Source: AP-15 sp963698995
Lineage (GTDB): Bacteria; Pseudomonadota; Alphaproteobacteria; ATCC43930; CGMCC-115725
Direction of reading: 5' to 3'
DNA: 64,000 nt
Assembly: GCA_963698995.1 (NCBI GenBank)
Contig: CAVOTD010000069.1
Location: 148,575 to 212,574 of the forward strand
Made by a program: the position numbers and the translations under genes
Notes under the pieces: generated by a model
What the model saw: only the letters and a program-made list of their open reading frames with translations
Database searches by the model: none
Told to the model about the DNA's origin: nothing
Shown: one piece after another, positions 9,197 to 18,029 of the stretch
Position numbering within the stretch: position 1 is the first letter of the stretch
Layout: the number at the start of each line of letters is the position of its first letter

Positions 9197-9892
9197 ATGA
9201 CCGATGGCATCATCTCGCTGGCAATCGCGGGGATCGCCTTCTGCGGTAGCCATGTCCTGCTGTCGAGCACTCGTTTACGCGGATCGTTGCGCGGCCAACT
9301 GGGCGAACGCGGCTTTATCGCCGTGTACTCGCTGACCGCGCTGGTAACCTTCGCGTGGTTTCTGGTGGCCTACGCGCACTCGCCGACCGTTCGGTTGTGG
9401 CCCGAGCAAAGGTGGACGGCGCTCGTTCCGGTGGTGGTCATGCCGCTGGCGGCGATCCTGTTGGTTGCGGGGTATACGACCCCCAATCCAACCGCTGTCG
9501 GGATGGAGCGATCGGCGAGGGCAGACGATCCGGCTCCGGGCGTCCTGCGCATTACCCGTCATCCGGTGATGTGGGCCATCGGGCTCTGGGCGACCAGCCA
9601 TGTCATCGCCAATGGCGACCTGCGCTCACTGATATTCTTTGGCGCATTCGCCTTACTCTCGCTCGGCGGCACGGTGCTGATTGACCGCAAAAAACAGCTC
9701 GCCCTCGGTAGCAACTGGGCACGCCTCGCCGAGGTCACATCGAACCTGCCTTTTGCCGCGTTGGTCGCCGGCCGGACGCGCATGCGCTGGCGCGACATCA
9801 GCCTGTTGCGAGTAATCGCCGGCTTGCTGCTTTACGCCGTCCTCTACCGCGGTCACGCGATCATCGCCGGGATCCCGGTGGTAATCCCCTAA
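9197..9892 (+). CDS. NnrU family membrane protein
   Basis: About 231 residues with five or six membrane spans and the central motif RITRHPVMWAIGLWATSH, characteristic of NnrU and related isoprenylcysteine methyltransferase-like membrane proteins. NnrU was first linked to nitric oxide/nitrite metabolism in Rhodobacter, but homologues also occur in non-denitrifiers. No nor or nir genes are nearby, so a role in denitrification is not supported here. The ATG at 9197 follows GAGG closely; a TTG at 9161 is an alternative start. Confidence 0.8.
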   Translation: MTDGIISLAIAGIAFCGSHVLLSSTRLRGSLRGQLGERGFIAVYSLTALVTFAWFLVAYAHSPTVRLWPEQRWTALVPVVVMPLAAILLVAGYTTPNPTAVGMERSARADDPAPGVLRITRHPVMWAIGLWATSHVIANGDLRSLIFFGAFALLSLGGTVLIDRKKQLALGSNWARLAEVTSNLPFAALVAGRTRMRWRDISLLRVIAGLLLYAVLYRGHAIIAGIPVVIP

Positions 9893-9982
9893 AGCTCGTC
9901 GCTAACCCTCCCCGCGCCGCCTCGGTCGCGATAAGCTTGGTTCTCACCGGCCGCCGGCCGTCCGACCCAAGGAGGAGTTGTC

Positions 9983-10790
9983 ATGCTGTTGCCGCTCGCA
10001 GGACGCCGGATCTATTACGACCTCACCGGGCCGGAAGACGGTCCCGTCGTCTGCATCACGCACTCGCTGTCGTCCGACGGCGGCAGTTGGGCCGAGCAGG
10101 TGCCGCCGCTGCTGCAGGCCGGCTTCCGCGTGCTGCGCCTCGACATGCGCGGCCATGGCGGCAGCGACCCGGTGGCCGGCGATTATACGATGAAAGCGCT
10201 GGCCGGTGACGTCGCCACGGCGCTCGACGCGCTGGCGATCGCCCGCGTCCATTATATCGGTCTGTCGATCGGCGGAATGATCGGCCAGGCCTTCGCGCTC
10301 GACCACGGCGCCAGGCTGATCTCGGCGATGTGGTGCGACACCTTGCCGGCCAGCCCGTCGGGCGCGGCGGCGATGTGGGCGGAGCGGATGAACACGGTGC
10401 GCCATGCGAACTCGCTCGAACCGCTCGCCGACGGCACGATGGAGCGCTGGTTCACCGACAGCTTCAAGGCGAAGAGCCCGGGGCGTTGGAAGCAGATCCG
10501 CGACACCGTCGCCGCGACGACCCCGGCCGGCTTTCTGGGGTGCTCGGCAGCGATCATGAATTTCGACTTTACCGGGCAACTGCCGTCGCTACGCGTTCCG
10601 GTACTGGTGGTGTGCGGCGCCGATGATCCGGGCACCCCAGCCAGCGAAAACCACCGGCTCGCCAGTCTCGTTCCAGGCGGCCGCTACGAGGAAATTCCGG
10701 GCATGCGCCATTTCCCCAATGTCGAGGCGCCCGGACGCGTTCAACCGGATCATGACGAGCTGGCTCGACGAACAGCGCCGCGCGCGCTGA
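9983..10790 (+). CDS. Alpha/beta hydrolase, 3-oxoadipate enol-lactonase-like, frameshifted at the C-terminus
   Basis: Alpha/beta-fold hydrolase of about 268 residues. The nucleophile elbow GLSIGG lies near residue 95, the acid in GADDPGTP and the catalytic His in GMRHFPNVEAP. Its closest look is to PcaD-type enol-lactonases, although no other beta-ketoadipate genes are present. A strong AAGGAGGAG ribosome site precedes ATG 9983. Removing one C from 10730-10732 restores a normal C-terminus ending at the TGA at 10788-10790; uncorrected, the frame runs on to 11023 through unrelated sequence. Confidence 0.8.
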
Positions 10791-10802
10791 CCCGGCTTAC
10801 CT

Positions 10803-10882
10803 CCCTCACCCACCAAGCCCTTCGCGCGTCGGCCCCCATCCTGCACTGCGGTGAGAGTGCCGCGCGCAGCGAGGTGGGTGAG
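10803..10882. repeat. Inverted repeat between hydrolase and argG remnant
   Basis: A perfect 12-bp inverted repeat, CCCTCACCCACC at 10803-10814 and its complement at 10871-10882, encloses 56 bases that contain GTGCCGCGCG; a second copy of that decamer follows just to the right. It may act as a strong terminator for both converging genes. Related CCTCACCC/GGGGTGAG arms recur at about 20235-20280. Confidence 0.55.
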
Positions 10883-10902
10883 GGTGCCGCGCGAAAGGTC
10901 AG

Positions 10903-11115
10903 TCAGCGCCGGTTGTGGCGAACGGTCAAGCGCAGGCGCAGCGCGTTAAGCTTAATGAAGCCGCCGGCGTCGCTCTGGTCGTTGATCGCGTGCGCCTCGA
11001 AGGTGACGCGGGCGAGGCTGTAGAGGTTTTTCGGCGATCGCCTAGCGACCACCTGCGCCGAGTCCTTGTAGAGCTTGAAATGCACGACTTTGTCCCCGAA
11101 TAAATTCGTCGCCAT
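10903..11115 (-). pseudogene. Diverged remnant of an argG 3' end
   Basis: The 70-residue translation aligns end to end with the last 65 residues of the intact ArgG encoded at 11673-12887: shared blocks include KLYK, RRSP, LYSLA, VTFE, and GFIKLNALRLRL. Many substitutions separate the two, so this is an old copy. No upstream two-thirds of argG (no SGGLDTS P-loop) is present. It lies in the same orientation, about 560 bp downstream of argG, with a lipoprotein gene between on the other strand. It is most simply the leftover of a second argG or of a partial duplication. Confidence 0.8.
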
Positions 11116-11292
11116 TTGCCGGTCCGCACAGAATTACCGTTGAATGGGAACCATCGTGCCTGCTTCTTGTTATGTAATATCAAAGTGATGGTGACAAGCC
11201 TTGTTGGAGGTTTGGTTAACTACTTGCTAGCGAACGTTGATGATCATTTTCATCCGTCGCTCTCAACCTTAGTCTGCTTGGAGGTAGACGCA

Positions 11293-11592
11293 ATGAGAAG
11301 CATTATTACCGCTGGAGCTTTGCTGGCTCTTGCCGCATGCACCCCTAATCCAGGCACGAATGCGACCGAAGGCGCTGTCGGTGGGGCGGCAGTAGGTTGC
11401 GGTATCGGCGCGGCCGTCACCGCGCCTCTTCTTGGCGTAGGATGCGTCCCGGGCGCGATCATCGGCGCTGCGAGCGGGACCGGCGCCGGGCTTGCTTCAA
11501 CAACTCCGCCGCCGCCTCCTTCCACGGCTTATGCCTATCCTCCTCTCTCTCCACCGCCTTCGCCTTCGCCGCCTCCGCCGCCGTCCTATTGA
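11293..11592 (+). CDS. Small lipoprotein with glycine-zipper region and Pro-rich tail
   Basis: A 99-residue predicted lipoprotein. The signal peptide ends in the lipobox LAAC (Cys16). A Gly/Ala-rich segment with GxxxG spacing (GAVGGAAVGCGIGAAV) resembles glycine-zipper outer-membrane lipoproteins and is followed by a tail dominated by proline and serine. ATG 11293 is chosen because GGAGGT sits eight bases upstream and the signal peptide starts there; the longer frame from 11116 adds an unlikely extension. Function unknown. Confidence 0.65.
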   Translation: MRSIITAGALLALAACTPNPGTNATEGAVGGAAVGCGIGAAVTAPLLGVGCVPGAIIGAASGTGAGLASTTPPPPPSTAYAYPPLSPPPSPSPPPPPSY

Positions 11593-11648
11593 GCGAGTAC
11601 CCTAACACCCAGGCGGAGCTAGCCGGCTGACACGCCCTCCCATTCCCG

Positions 11649-11668
11649 CCCCCGCAATCAAGCGGGGG
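11649..11668. terminator. Bidirectional terminator hairpin
   Basis: CCCCCGC-AATCAA-GCGGGGG, a 7-bp GC stem with a 6-base loop, lies between the converging lipoprotein gene (+) and argG (-). There is no long T run, so it may rely on stem strength. Confidence 0.5.
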
Positions 11669-11672
11669 AGGG

Positions 11673-12887
11673 TCAGCGTGCGGCCTTGCGCCGTGCCGCA
11701 AGGCGCAGGCGCAGCGCGTTGAGCTTGATGAAGCCTTCGGCGTCGCGCTGGTCGTAGACGGCGTCTTCCTCGAAGGTGACATGGGCGAGGCTGTAAAGGC
11801 TCCTCGGCGATCGCCTGCCGACGACGCTGACCGACCCCTTGTAAAGCTTCAACCGCACAACGCCCTCGACATTCTCCTGGCTCTTGTCGATCAGGGCCTG
11901 CAGCATCGCGCGCTCGGGGGAGAACCAGAAGCCGTTGTAGATCAGCTCGGCATAGCGCGGCATCAGCTCGTCCTTCAGATGGGCCGCGCCGCGGTCGAGG
12001 GTGAGGCTCTCGATCCCGCGATGAGCGGCCTGCAGGATGGTCCCGCCAGGAGTCTCGTAGACGCCGCGAGACTTCATGCCGACAAAGCGGTTCTCGACGA
12101 GGTCGAGGCGGCCGACACCGTGCTTTCCGCCGCGCTCGTTCAAATGTTGCAGCAACCCGGCCGGAGAGAGCCTCACGCCGTCGACCGCGACCGGGTCGCC
12201 GCGCTCAAAGGTCAGTTCGACATATTCGGGGCTGTCGGGCGCCATCTCGGGCGCGACGGTGCGGCTGAAGACGAACTCCTCCGGCTCGACCCACGGATCT
12301 TCCAGCACCTTGCCTTCGGCCGAAATGTGCAGAAGGTTGGCATCGACAGAAAACGGGGCCTCGCCGCGCTTGTCCTTGGCGATCGGGATCTGGTGCTTCT
12401 CGGCGTAGTCGAGGAGCCGGGTGCGCGAGGTCAAATCCCACTCGCGCCATGGGGCGATGACCTTGATCTCGGGCGCCAGGGCATAATAGCCGAGCTCGAA
12501 GCGGACTTGGTCGTTGCCCTTGCCGGTGGCGCCGTGGGCGACGGCATCGGCTCCGACCTGGCGGGCAATCTCGATCTGGCGCTTGGCGATCAGCGGCCGG
12601 GCGATCGAGGTGCCGAGGAGGTAGGCGCCTTCGTAGAGCGCATTGGCGCGAAACATCGGGAAGACGAAATCGCGGACGAACTCCTCGCGCAGATCGTCGA
12701 CAAAGATCCCGGCGGCACCGAGCAGCTCGGCCTTCTCGCGCGCCGGTTCGAGTTCCTCTCCCTGACCGAGATCGGCGGTGAAGGTGACGACCTCGCAGCG
12801 ATAGGTTTCCTGCAGCCAGCGCAGGATCACCGAGGTGTCGAGCCCGCCTGAATAGGCGAGAACCACCTTCTTCACCGCTTCGGGCAT
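11673..12887 (-). CDS. argG: Argininosuccinate synthase
   Basis: A full-length 404-residue enzyme that joins citrulline and aspartate using ATP, the penultimate step of arginine synthesis in the cytoplasm. The N-terminal PP-loop motif AYSGGLDTS is near residue 10, followed by the citrulline/aspartate-binding segment GATGKGNDQVRFE near 118 and KRGEAPFSVDANLL. The family's C-terminal KLYKGS and SLYSLAHVTFE blocks are intact. The gene has no frameshift. A diverged copy of its last 65 codons lies further downstream. Confidence 0.97.
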   Translation of the reverse strand: MPEAVKKVVLAYSGGLDTSVILRWLQETYRCEVVTFTADLGQGEELEPAREKAELLGAAGIFVDDLREEFVRDFVFPMFRANALYEGAYLLGTSIARPLIAKRQIEIARQVGADAVAHGATGKGNDQVRFELGYYALAPEIKVIAPWREWDLTSRTRLLDYAEKHQIPIAKDKRGEAPFSVDANLLHISAEGKVLEDPWVEPEEFVFSRTVAPEMAPDSPEYVELTFERGDPVAVDGVRLSPAGLLQHLNERGGKHGVGRLDLVENRFVGMKSRGVYETPGGTILQAAHRGIESLTLDRGAAHLKDELMPRYAELIYNGFWFSPERAMLQALIDKSQENVEGVVRLKLYKGSVSVVGRRSPRSLYSLAHVTFEEDAVYDQRDAEGFIKLNALRLRLAARRKAAR

Positions 12888-12959
12888 CGCTGCTGTCCTT
12901 CTGTCGCCAAGATCGCGGCACTAATCGAAAAACCGAACTCCAGCAACGAAAACCGGCTC

Positions 12960-13776
12960 TCAGTCGATATGCCGCTGCAAAAAAGCGCACATCGCCTCGA
13001 GCGCGCCGGACCGGGTGAGATTGTTGTGTCCGGCCCCGGGGGCTAGCCAAAACTCCTTGGGCTCCGGAGCCGCATCGAACAGCGCGCGCCCAAAGCGCGG
13101 TGGGACAACCGTGTCGCGCGCGCCATGCAGGATGAGGATCGGAGCCTTCACGTTACCGATCCGCCCAATCGAACTCGAAACGGTCCCGCATCAGCATCGC
13201 GGCCGGTACGAAAGGATAGTGAAATTGCGCGAGTTCGGCGACGCTGGTGTAGGGCGCTTCGAGTATCAAGGCAGCCACGTCGCGCTGCGCCGCCAGTTTG
13301 ACGGCGACACCGGATCCGAGCGACTCGCCGTAGAGCACGAGCCGGTTCGATTTGATTCCCTCGCGCCTGAGAAAATCGAGCGCTGCGGCGGCATCGGTGT
13401 AGAGGCCGGCCTCGGTGGGGCTGCCTGGGTTGGCGCCAAAGCCGCGATATTCTGGCATCAACACGCCATACCGCTCGCCGGCAAAGCGTCTTAGGCGCTC
13501 AGCGCGATAGCCGATATGGCCGCCGTTGCCGTGAAAATACACGACGAGCGGTCGGCCTTCGGGCGGCGGCAGGTACCAGGCGAGCAGCGCCAGCCCGTCG
13601 GCGGTATCAATCCTCTCCTCGCGAACGCCGAGCGCGGTCAGTTCGCCGAGCTCGGGGCGGCTCCCGTCCGGCAAATAGAGGAGGTGGCGTTGAAAAACAT
13701 AGAGGGCGCCAACTACGGCCCCATAAGCCCCCAGCGCAGACGCGAGGATCGCGAACAGCACGCCTGCGAGCCGCAA
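12960..13776 (-). CDS. Alpha/beta hydrolase, Bem46/YfhR-like, frameshifted
   Basis: Membrane-anchored serine hydrolase of about 271 residues. A single N-terminal hydrophobic segment (residues 5-27) is followed by YFHGNGG, EYRGFGANPG, the nucleophile elbow GESLGSG, the acid in HGARDTVVPP and His in APGAGHNN. This matches the Bem46/ABHD family. The two frames join if one T of the coding strand is dropped near 13172, reading RFESIGRIGNVKAPILILHG. Probably a sequencing error. The substrate is unknown; it lies between argG and rlmN on the same strand. Confidence 0.8.
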
Positions 13777-13787
13777 ACCGAACGGTG

Positions 13788-14906
13788 TCAGCGGTCAGAG
13801 GGGTGAGCAACCGCCCGCTCGCTTCGGCGCAGCTTGATGCTCGCCGATTTGAGCTGCCCGCAGGCCGCCAGAATGTCGCGGCCGCGCGGGGTGCGCACCG
13901 GTGCCGAGTATCCGGCGCTGAAGACGATGTCGGAAAACGCTTCGATCGCCGCGTCCGGCGAGCATTCGTAAGGCGCGCCGGGCCACGGGTTGAACGGGAT
14001 CAGGTTGACCTTGGCGGGAATGCCGGCCAACAGCCGGACCAGCTCACGGGCGTCGCTCGGGCTGTCGTTGACGCCTTTCAGCATGGCGTATTCGAAGGTG
14101 ATCCGGCGGGCATTGCTCGCTCCCGGATAGGTCCGGCAAGCCTCGAGCAGCTCGGCGATCGGGTATTTGCGGTTGAGCGGCACCAGGCGGTTGCGAACGT
14201 CGTCGCACACCGCGTGCAGCGAGATGGCGAGATTAACCGCGAGCTCGACGCCGCAACGGCGGATCATCGGGACGACCCCGGCGGTCGACAATGTGATCTT
14301 GCGTCGCGAGATCGACAGACCCTCCGGGTCCATGACAATCTTCAGCGCCGCCGCGACATTCTCGTAATTGTAGAGCGGCTCGCCCATCCCCATCAGAACG
14401 ATGTTGGTGAGTTGCCGGTCATCCTGCGGCGACGGCCACTCGCCGAGCGCGTCCCTGGCGATCATGACCTGCCCGACGATCTCCTCAGGCAGCAAATTGC
14501 GAACCAGGCGCTGGGTGCCGGTATGGCAGAACGAGCAGGTCAGGGTGCAGCCGACCTGCGAGGAGACGCACAAGGTCCCGCGGTCTTCCTCGGGAATATG
14601 GACGGTCTCGACCTCCTCGCCGTCGGCGAAGCGCAGCAGCCATTTGCGGGTCCCGTCGATCGAGATCTGCGAACGAGACATCGCCGGCCGGGACAGCTCA
14701 TAGCGTGCCGCGAGCTTTTCCCGGAAGGTCTTGGACAGCGAGGTCATCGCCGCGAAATCGGTGGCGCCGCGATGATAGATCCAATGCCACAGCTGGCGCG
14801 CGCGAAACGGTTCGGCGCCGAACGCGGCCATCTCGGCGGCGAGCGCTTCGCGACCGAGCCCGACCAGGTCACGGCGGCGCGGTTCGTCAGGGAGCTCGGT
14901 CGGCAT
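13788..14906 (-). CDS. rlmN: 23S rRNA (adenine2503-C2)/tRNA (adenine37-C2) methyltransferase
   Basis: A radical SAM enzyme of 372 residues that methylates C2 of A2503 in 23S rRNA and A37 in some tRNAs. The cluster-binding motif CTLTCSFC sits near residue 120, GMGEPLYNYENV binds SAM, and the catalytic Cys is in the C-terminal region after CSPDAAIEAF. The N-terminal helical domain contains RARQLWHWIYHRG. ATG 14906 gives a normal family N-terminus; an open frame extends upstream to 15590 but out of register with the IalB gene there. Only 29 bp separate it from the upstream IalB-like gene. Confidence 0.95.
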   Translation of the reverse strand: MPTELPDEPRRRDLVGLGREALAAEMAAFGAEPFRARQLWHWIYHRGATDFAAMTSLSKTFREKLAARYELSRPAMSRSQISIDGTRKWLLRFADGEEVETVHIPEEDRGTLCVSSQVGCTLTCSFCHTGTQRLVRNLLPEEIVGQVMIARDALGEWPSPQDDRQLTNIVLMGMGEPLYNYENVAAALKIVMDPEGLSISRRKITLSTAGVVPMIRRCGVELAVNLAISLHAVCDDVRNRLVPLNRKYPIAELLEACRTYPGASNARRITFEYAMLKGVNDSPSDARELVRLLAGIPAKVNLIPFNPWPGAPYECSPDAAIEAFSDIVFSAGYSAPVRTPRGRDILAACGQLKSASIKLRRSERAVAHPSDR

Positions 14907-14935
14907 GGCTTGTTCTATATGGGGGGCCGCGGTGT

Positions 14936-15517
14936 TCAACGCTTGATGTCGCAGGCTTTGTCGATCATCGCCAGCGCCGGAGCAAAGCCGGCAAGCGAAT
15001 AGGTATCGGTAGTGCTCGGCCCCTTTTGCGGGGCGCCCTTGACCACCGCTTGCTTTCCTTTGGCCATCGCCTCGACGATCGCCTTGTCGAGTTCGGAAGT
15101 CCGCGCCCAGGCGCTGTCGCCTTTGGTGAACAGATCGAATTTGACGCCGCCTATTTCGAGGGCAACGTCGCTGCCCTCCTTGAGCGGGTAGCCTTCGACA
15201 ATGCTGACGACATTTGCGACCTTTTCGCCGGGCCGATGGGTGATCATGGCCAAGGGGGGCTTGCGCCTGGCCCTGATCGGCTCGCTCTTCTGGGGCTCGC
15301 CGGTCAGATAGCACACCTTGCCCGATTTCTCCTGGTAGGCATACGCCGTCCAGGCATCGACGCCTCCGAGGCGCTCCGCAGGGCTCGATGCAGCAGAGCG
15401 CGTGGCTTTGCCGGGCTTCTTCGAGTCGGCAGCGTGACCTGATACAGCGATCACGCACAGCAACAGAATCACGACACCGCGACAGGTCGCCAGGGATCTC
15501 CTCATGCTCTGTTTCAT
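14936..15517 (-). CDS. Invasion-associated locus B (IalB) family protein
   Basis: About 193 residues, secreted: a basic N-terminus and hydrophobic core (GVVILLLCVIAVSGHAA) form a signal peptide. The mature part carries YQEKSGKVCYLTGEPQKSE, MITHRPGEKVANVVS and SAWARTSELDKAIVEAM, typical of the IalB family. In Bartonella IalB aids erythrocyte invasion, but the family is widespread in free-living alphaproteobacteria, where the role is unknown. Pairing with rlmN is a common arrangement. ATG 15517 is preferred, with 15505 as an alternative. Confidence 0.8.
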   Translation of the reverse strand: MKQSMRRSLATCRGVVILLLCVIAVSGHAADSKKPGKATRSAASSPAERLGGVDAWTAYAYQEKSGKVCYLTGEPQKSEPIRARRKPPLAMITHRPGEKVANVVSIVEGYPLKEGSDVALEIGGVKFDLFTKGDSAWARTSELDKAIVEAMAKGKQAVVKGAPQKGPSTTDTYSLAGFAPALAMIDKACDIKR

Positions 15518-15570
15518 AGCTGGGTCGGCGTACGAAGGCCACGCGGCAACGGATCGCGGTCGGCCAGCGA

Positions 15571-16098
15571 TCATCCGGCACCTTGGTCAACCGTCGCCCC
15601 AGTGCGGTGCTCGCGGAGGAAGACGATCAGATCGAGCGCCGGCGGCGGCACTTTGGTTTGCGACAGCAAGCCGTGCACTTGAGCGCGATGATGGGTTTGG
15701 TGGTTGTAGAAATGCCCGAGTACCAGCGGGAGCGGAGCTTCGAAGCGATCACCTCGCGAATTGCGGTACTCGACCCGCTGGTCGAGCCTTTCTTCCGTGA
15801 TGCCGGCGACCATGATGCGGATATGCTCGTCTTCGGCGCCACGCGCGACCTTGAGACCGATCAGATCGCCGTAGAGGATCTGATCGAACTTCAGGTTTGG
15901 CGGGATCTGGCCCTCGATGCGTGCCATCCATACCCGATCAGCCACCAGAATGTGATTGAGGGTGCCATGGAGCGAGCCGAAGAAGCACGCTCGCTCTTGC
16001 ATATACTCGGTCGCGCCCAGCCTCTCGCAGGCTTCGAACAGCCGGCGATTGGCCCACGCGTTGTAAGCCGCGAGCGTTGCGAAATACCTGCTGTTCAT
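15571..16098 (-). CDS. DinB/YfiT-like putative metalloenzyme
   Basis: A 175-residue four-helix-bundle protein. Metal-binding histidines are visible in GTLNHILVAD (about residue 50) and in the C-terminal HFYNHQTHHRAQVH segment, the arrangement of the DinB family. Many members are thiol-dependent transferases or of unknown function; DNA-damage induction is not implied. ATG 16098 follows a GGGAGGGG-type ribosome site; an upstream in-frame start would add nine residues. Confidence 0.85.
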   Translation of the reverse strand: MNSRYFATLAAYNAWANRRLFEACERLGATEYMQERACFFGSLHGTLNHILVADRVWMARIEGQIPPNLKFDQILYGDLIGLKVARGAEDEHIRIMVAGITEERLDQRVEYRNSRGDRFEAPLPLVLGHFYNHQTHHRAQVHGLLSQTKVPPPALDLIVFLREHRTGATVDQGAG

Positions 16099-16200
16099 CG
16101 CGGCCCCTCCCGGCGTCGACCTCAAGGCCAGTCTACCCGATGTCGTGATCAGGCGCCCGCCCTCGCTTGGCCCTCCCCAGAGCGTGCGAAATCCGGCACA

Positions 16201-16764
16201 ATGGCGGCCATGGGTGAGATCACAATTCGGCAGGCAAGACCGGGAGATGCGCGCGGCATTGCCCGGCTCGATGTCGAAACTTGGCGGACGACCTATGCCG
16301 GGGTGCTCACCACCGCCTATCTAGTCGGGCTGTCGGAACGCCGCCGCGAAGCCGGCTGGCGTGGTGTGATCCTGCGCGAGCCGCGCGATGTGCGCGTCGC
16401 GGCGGATCGGGCCGGTACCATACTCGGCTTTGGCAGTTGCGGACCTAATCGGGGCGACCGCTTTTTCACTGGCGAGGTGTTTACACTCTATGTCGCCCCG
16501 GATTGGCAGAACCAAGGGATCGGACGACGGTTGTTGATCGCCTTATTCCGGCGTCTGGTCGCGACGGGTCGCCGTTCTGCGATCCTTTGGGTGCTCCGCG
16601 ACAATCCTTCACGGTTCTTTTACGAAAGGCTCGGCGCACAGCGGACGAGCCGGAAATCTATTGCCATCGGCGGCGCGGTGATCGAAGCCGTTGCCTATGG
16701 CTGGCTCGACCTTCCCGGCTTTCTCGCCGCAGTCTCCAGCGAAAACCGAGAACCCGAACCATAA
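16201..16764 (+). CDS. GNAT family N-acetyltransferase
   Basis: A 187-residue acetyltransferase. Motif A, which binds the acetyl-CoA pyrophosphate, reads LYVAPDWQNQGIGRRLL (about residues 97-113), followed by the beta-strand LWVLRDNPSRFFYERLG. The N-terminus RQARPGDARGIARLDVETWRTTYAG is typical of the subgroup. The substrate is unknown. ATG 16201 or 16210 may be used. It converges with ccmG, 15 bp away. Confidence 0.85.
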   Translation: MAAMGEITIRQARPGDARGIARLDVETWRTTYAGVLTTAYLVGLSERRREAGWRGVILREPRDVRVAADRAGTILGFGSCGPNRGDRFFTGEVFTLYVAPDWQNQGIGRRLLIALFRRLVATGRRSAILWVLRDNPSRFFYERLGAQRTSRKSIAIGGAVIEAVAYGWLDLPGFLAAVSSENREPEP

Positions 16765-16779
16765 TTGCCCTGCTACGAG

Positions 16780-17349
16780 CTATTCCGGGCGGCCGGCAGC
16801 TGCAGGCGAGTTCGTGACGGCCGCGAGCTGCTCGATAAGCGGCAGAATCTCGACTTGGACATCCTCGGCGGTCAGCGGACCGACATGACGGTAACGGATA
16901 TGGCCGGTGCCGTCGACGACGTAAGTCTCGGGAACGCCGTAGACCCCGAAATCGATCGCCGTCGTGCCGTTTCGGTCGACGCCGACATGCCCATAGGGGT
17001 TGCCCAGGCGATCGAGAAAACGGCGTGATTCTTCAGCTTTGTCCTTATAGGCGACGCCGTCGAGGGTCAAATCGTGTCGCCTCGCCAGAGCCATGAGCTC
17101 GGCATGCTCCTCGCGGCACGGGGCGCACCAGGAAGCGAAGAAATTGACCAGCGTGACCCGCCCCTCCAGGTCTTTGCGGGCCAGTCCGTCCGCCGTCTCA
17201 TACAGGCCGGGCAACTCAAAATCGGGAGCCGGGCGGTCGATCAGCGCCGACGGTAGCAAATGCGGATCGTGTCTGAGGCCGATCGCAAACACCGCAATCA
17301 GCGCCGCGAACAGCGCGGCCGGGAGCAGAAAGATCAGCTTACGCGCCAT
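16780..17349 (-). CDS. ccmG: Thiol:disulfide interchange protein CcmG/DsbE
   Basis: A 189-residue membrane-anchored periplasmic thioredoxin-like protein that keeps the apocytochrome CXXCH thiols reduced for haem attachment. An N-terminal anchor (LIFLLPAALFAALIAVFAIG) precedes the active site NFFASWCAPCREEH near residue 75 and the cis-Pro loop GVPETYVVD near 141. It is the last gene of the minus-strand ccm operon, 33 bp after ccmE. Confidence 0.93.
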   Translation of the reverse strand: MARKLIFLLPAALFAALIAVFAIGLRHDPHLLPSALIDRPAPDFELPGLYETADGLARKDLEGRVTLVNFFASWCAPCREEHAELMALARRHDLTLDGVAYKDKAEESRRFLDRLGNPYGHVGVDRNGTTAIDFGVYGVPETYVVDGTGHIRYRHVGPLTAEDVQVEILPLIEQLAAVTNSPAAAGRPE

Positions 17350-17382
17350 CTCTGCCGTTCATCCCGGCGAGCCCCTTGCCGG

Positions 17383-17859
17383 TCATCTCGTCTGCGTCAT
17401 CCCGATCGGTGCGGCGGCAGCCCCGCCTTCCTGCCAATGCCCGCTCTTCTTGAGGGCGTCGACGACCTCGCGCGGCATATAGTTTTCATCGTGCTTGGCG
17501 AGCACGCTCGAAGCGATGAAAACCCCGTCGGGGCGCAGCTTTCCTTCGGCGACAGCGCCCTGTCCTTCGCGGAAGAGGTCAGGCAGCAATCCCTGATAGA
17601 CGACCGATACATCCGCCGCACCATCGGTGATGCGGAATGAGATGCTGCGCCCGTCGTTGGCGCGCGCCACGCTGTGCGCCTCGACCAGCCCGCCGATCCG
17701 CACCCGGCGGTCAGCCGCGACTCCCCTCGCCTTGAGTTCGCTGGGGCTGAAGAAAAATACGAGATTGTCGTTGAACGCGACCAGCACCAGCGCCGTCGCC
17801 CCGGCGAGAGCAGCCAGGCCGAGAGCGAGCACGCCCAAACGCTGCTGCTTGCGGGTCAT
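17383..17859 (-). CDS. ccmE: Cytochrome c maturation haem chaperone CcmE
   Basis: A 158-residue periplasmic haem chaperone with one N-terminal membrane anchor (LGVLALGLAALAGATALVLV). The OB-fold domain shows FFFSPSEL, RIGGLVEAHSV and VVYQGLLPDLFREGQG. The covalent haem-binding His is in the conserved LAKHDENYMP motif near residue 132. ATG 17859 overlaps the stop of ccmD by ATGA, so the two are translationally coupled; a longer in-frame start at 18129 is within the upstream genes and is rejected. Confidence 0.95.
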   Translation of the reverse strand: MTRKQQRLGVLALGLAALAGATALVLVAFNDNLVFFFSPSELKARGVAADRRVRIGGLVEAHSVARANDGRSISFRITDGAADVSVVYQGLLPDLFREGQGAVAEGKLRPDGVFIASSVLAKHDENYMPREVVDALKKSGHWQEGGAAAAPIGMTQTR

Positions 17860-18029
17860 CGTCTCGACCCGCGGTCCTGCTGCAGCTGTTCGAGCGCGAC
17901 GATGCTCCGGTGGTAGCGCCGCCACGAATGGGCGGTGAGCCCGCCGAGCACTGCGAGCGCCAGACCATAGGCAGGCCAGACGAACGCCGCATAGCCGCCC
18001 ATTGCGAGAAAGGCGCGGACATCGCTCAT
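17856..18029 (-). CDS. ccmD: Haem exporter accessory protein CcmD
   Basis: A 57-residue single-pass membrane protein: MSDVRAFLAMGGYAAFVWPA begins it and a basic HSWRRYHRS segment follows the TM helix, the usual CcmD topology and the GGYAAFVWPAYG signature. CcmD holds the CcmABC complex with CcmE. Its ATG overlaps the ccmC stop by one base (TAATG) and its stop overlaps ccmE. Confidence 0.93.
   Translation of the reverse strand: MSDVRAFLAMGGYAAFVWPAYGLALAVLGGLTAHSWRRYHRSIVALEQLQQDRGSRR

Noticed and set aside
11781..12851. Plus-strand 356-residue frame
   Set aside because: Antisense shadow of argG, caused by high GC.
13785..15002. Plus-strand 405-residue frame
   Set aside because: It is antisense to rlmN, which has all its conserved motifs; the frame is Arg/Gly-rich with no domain.
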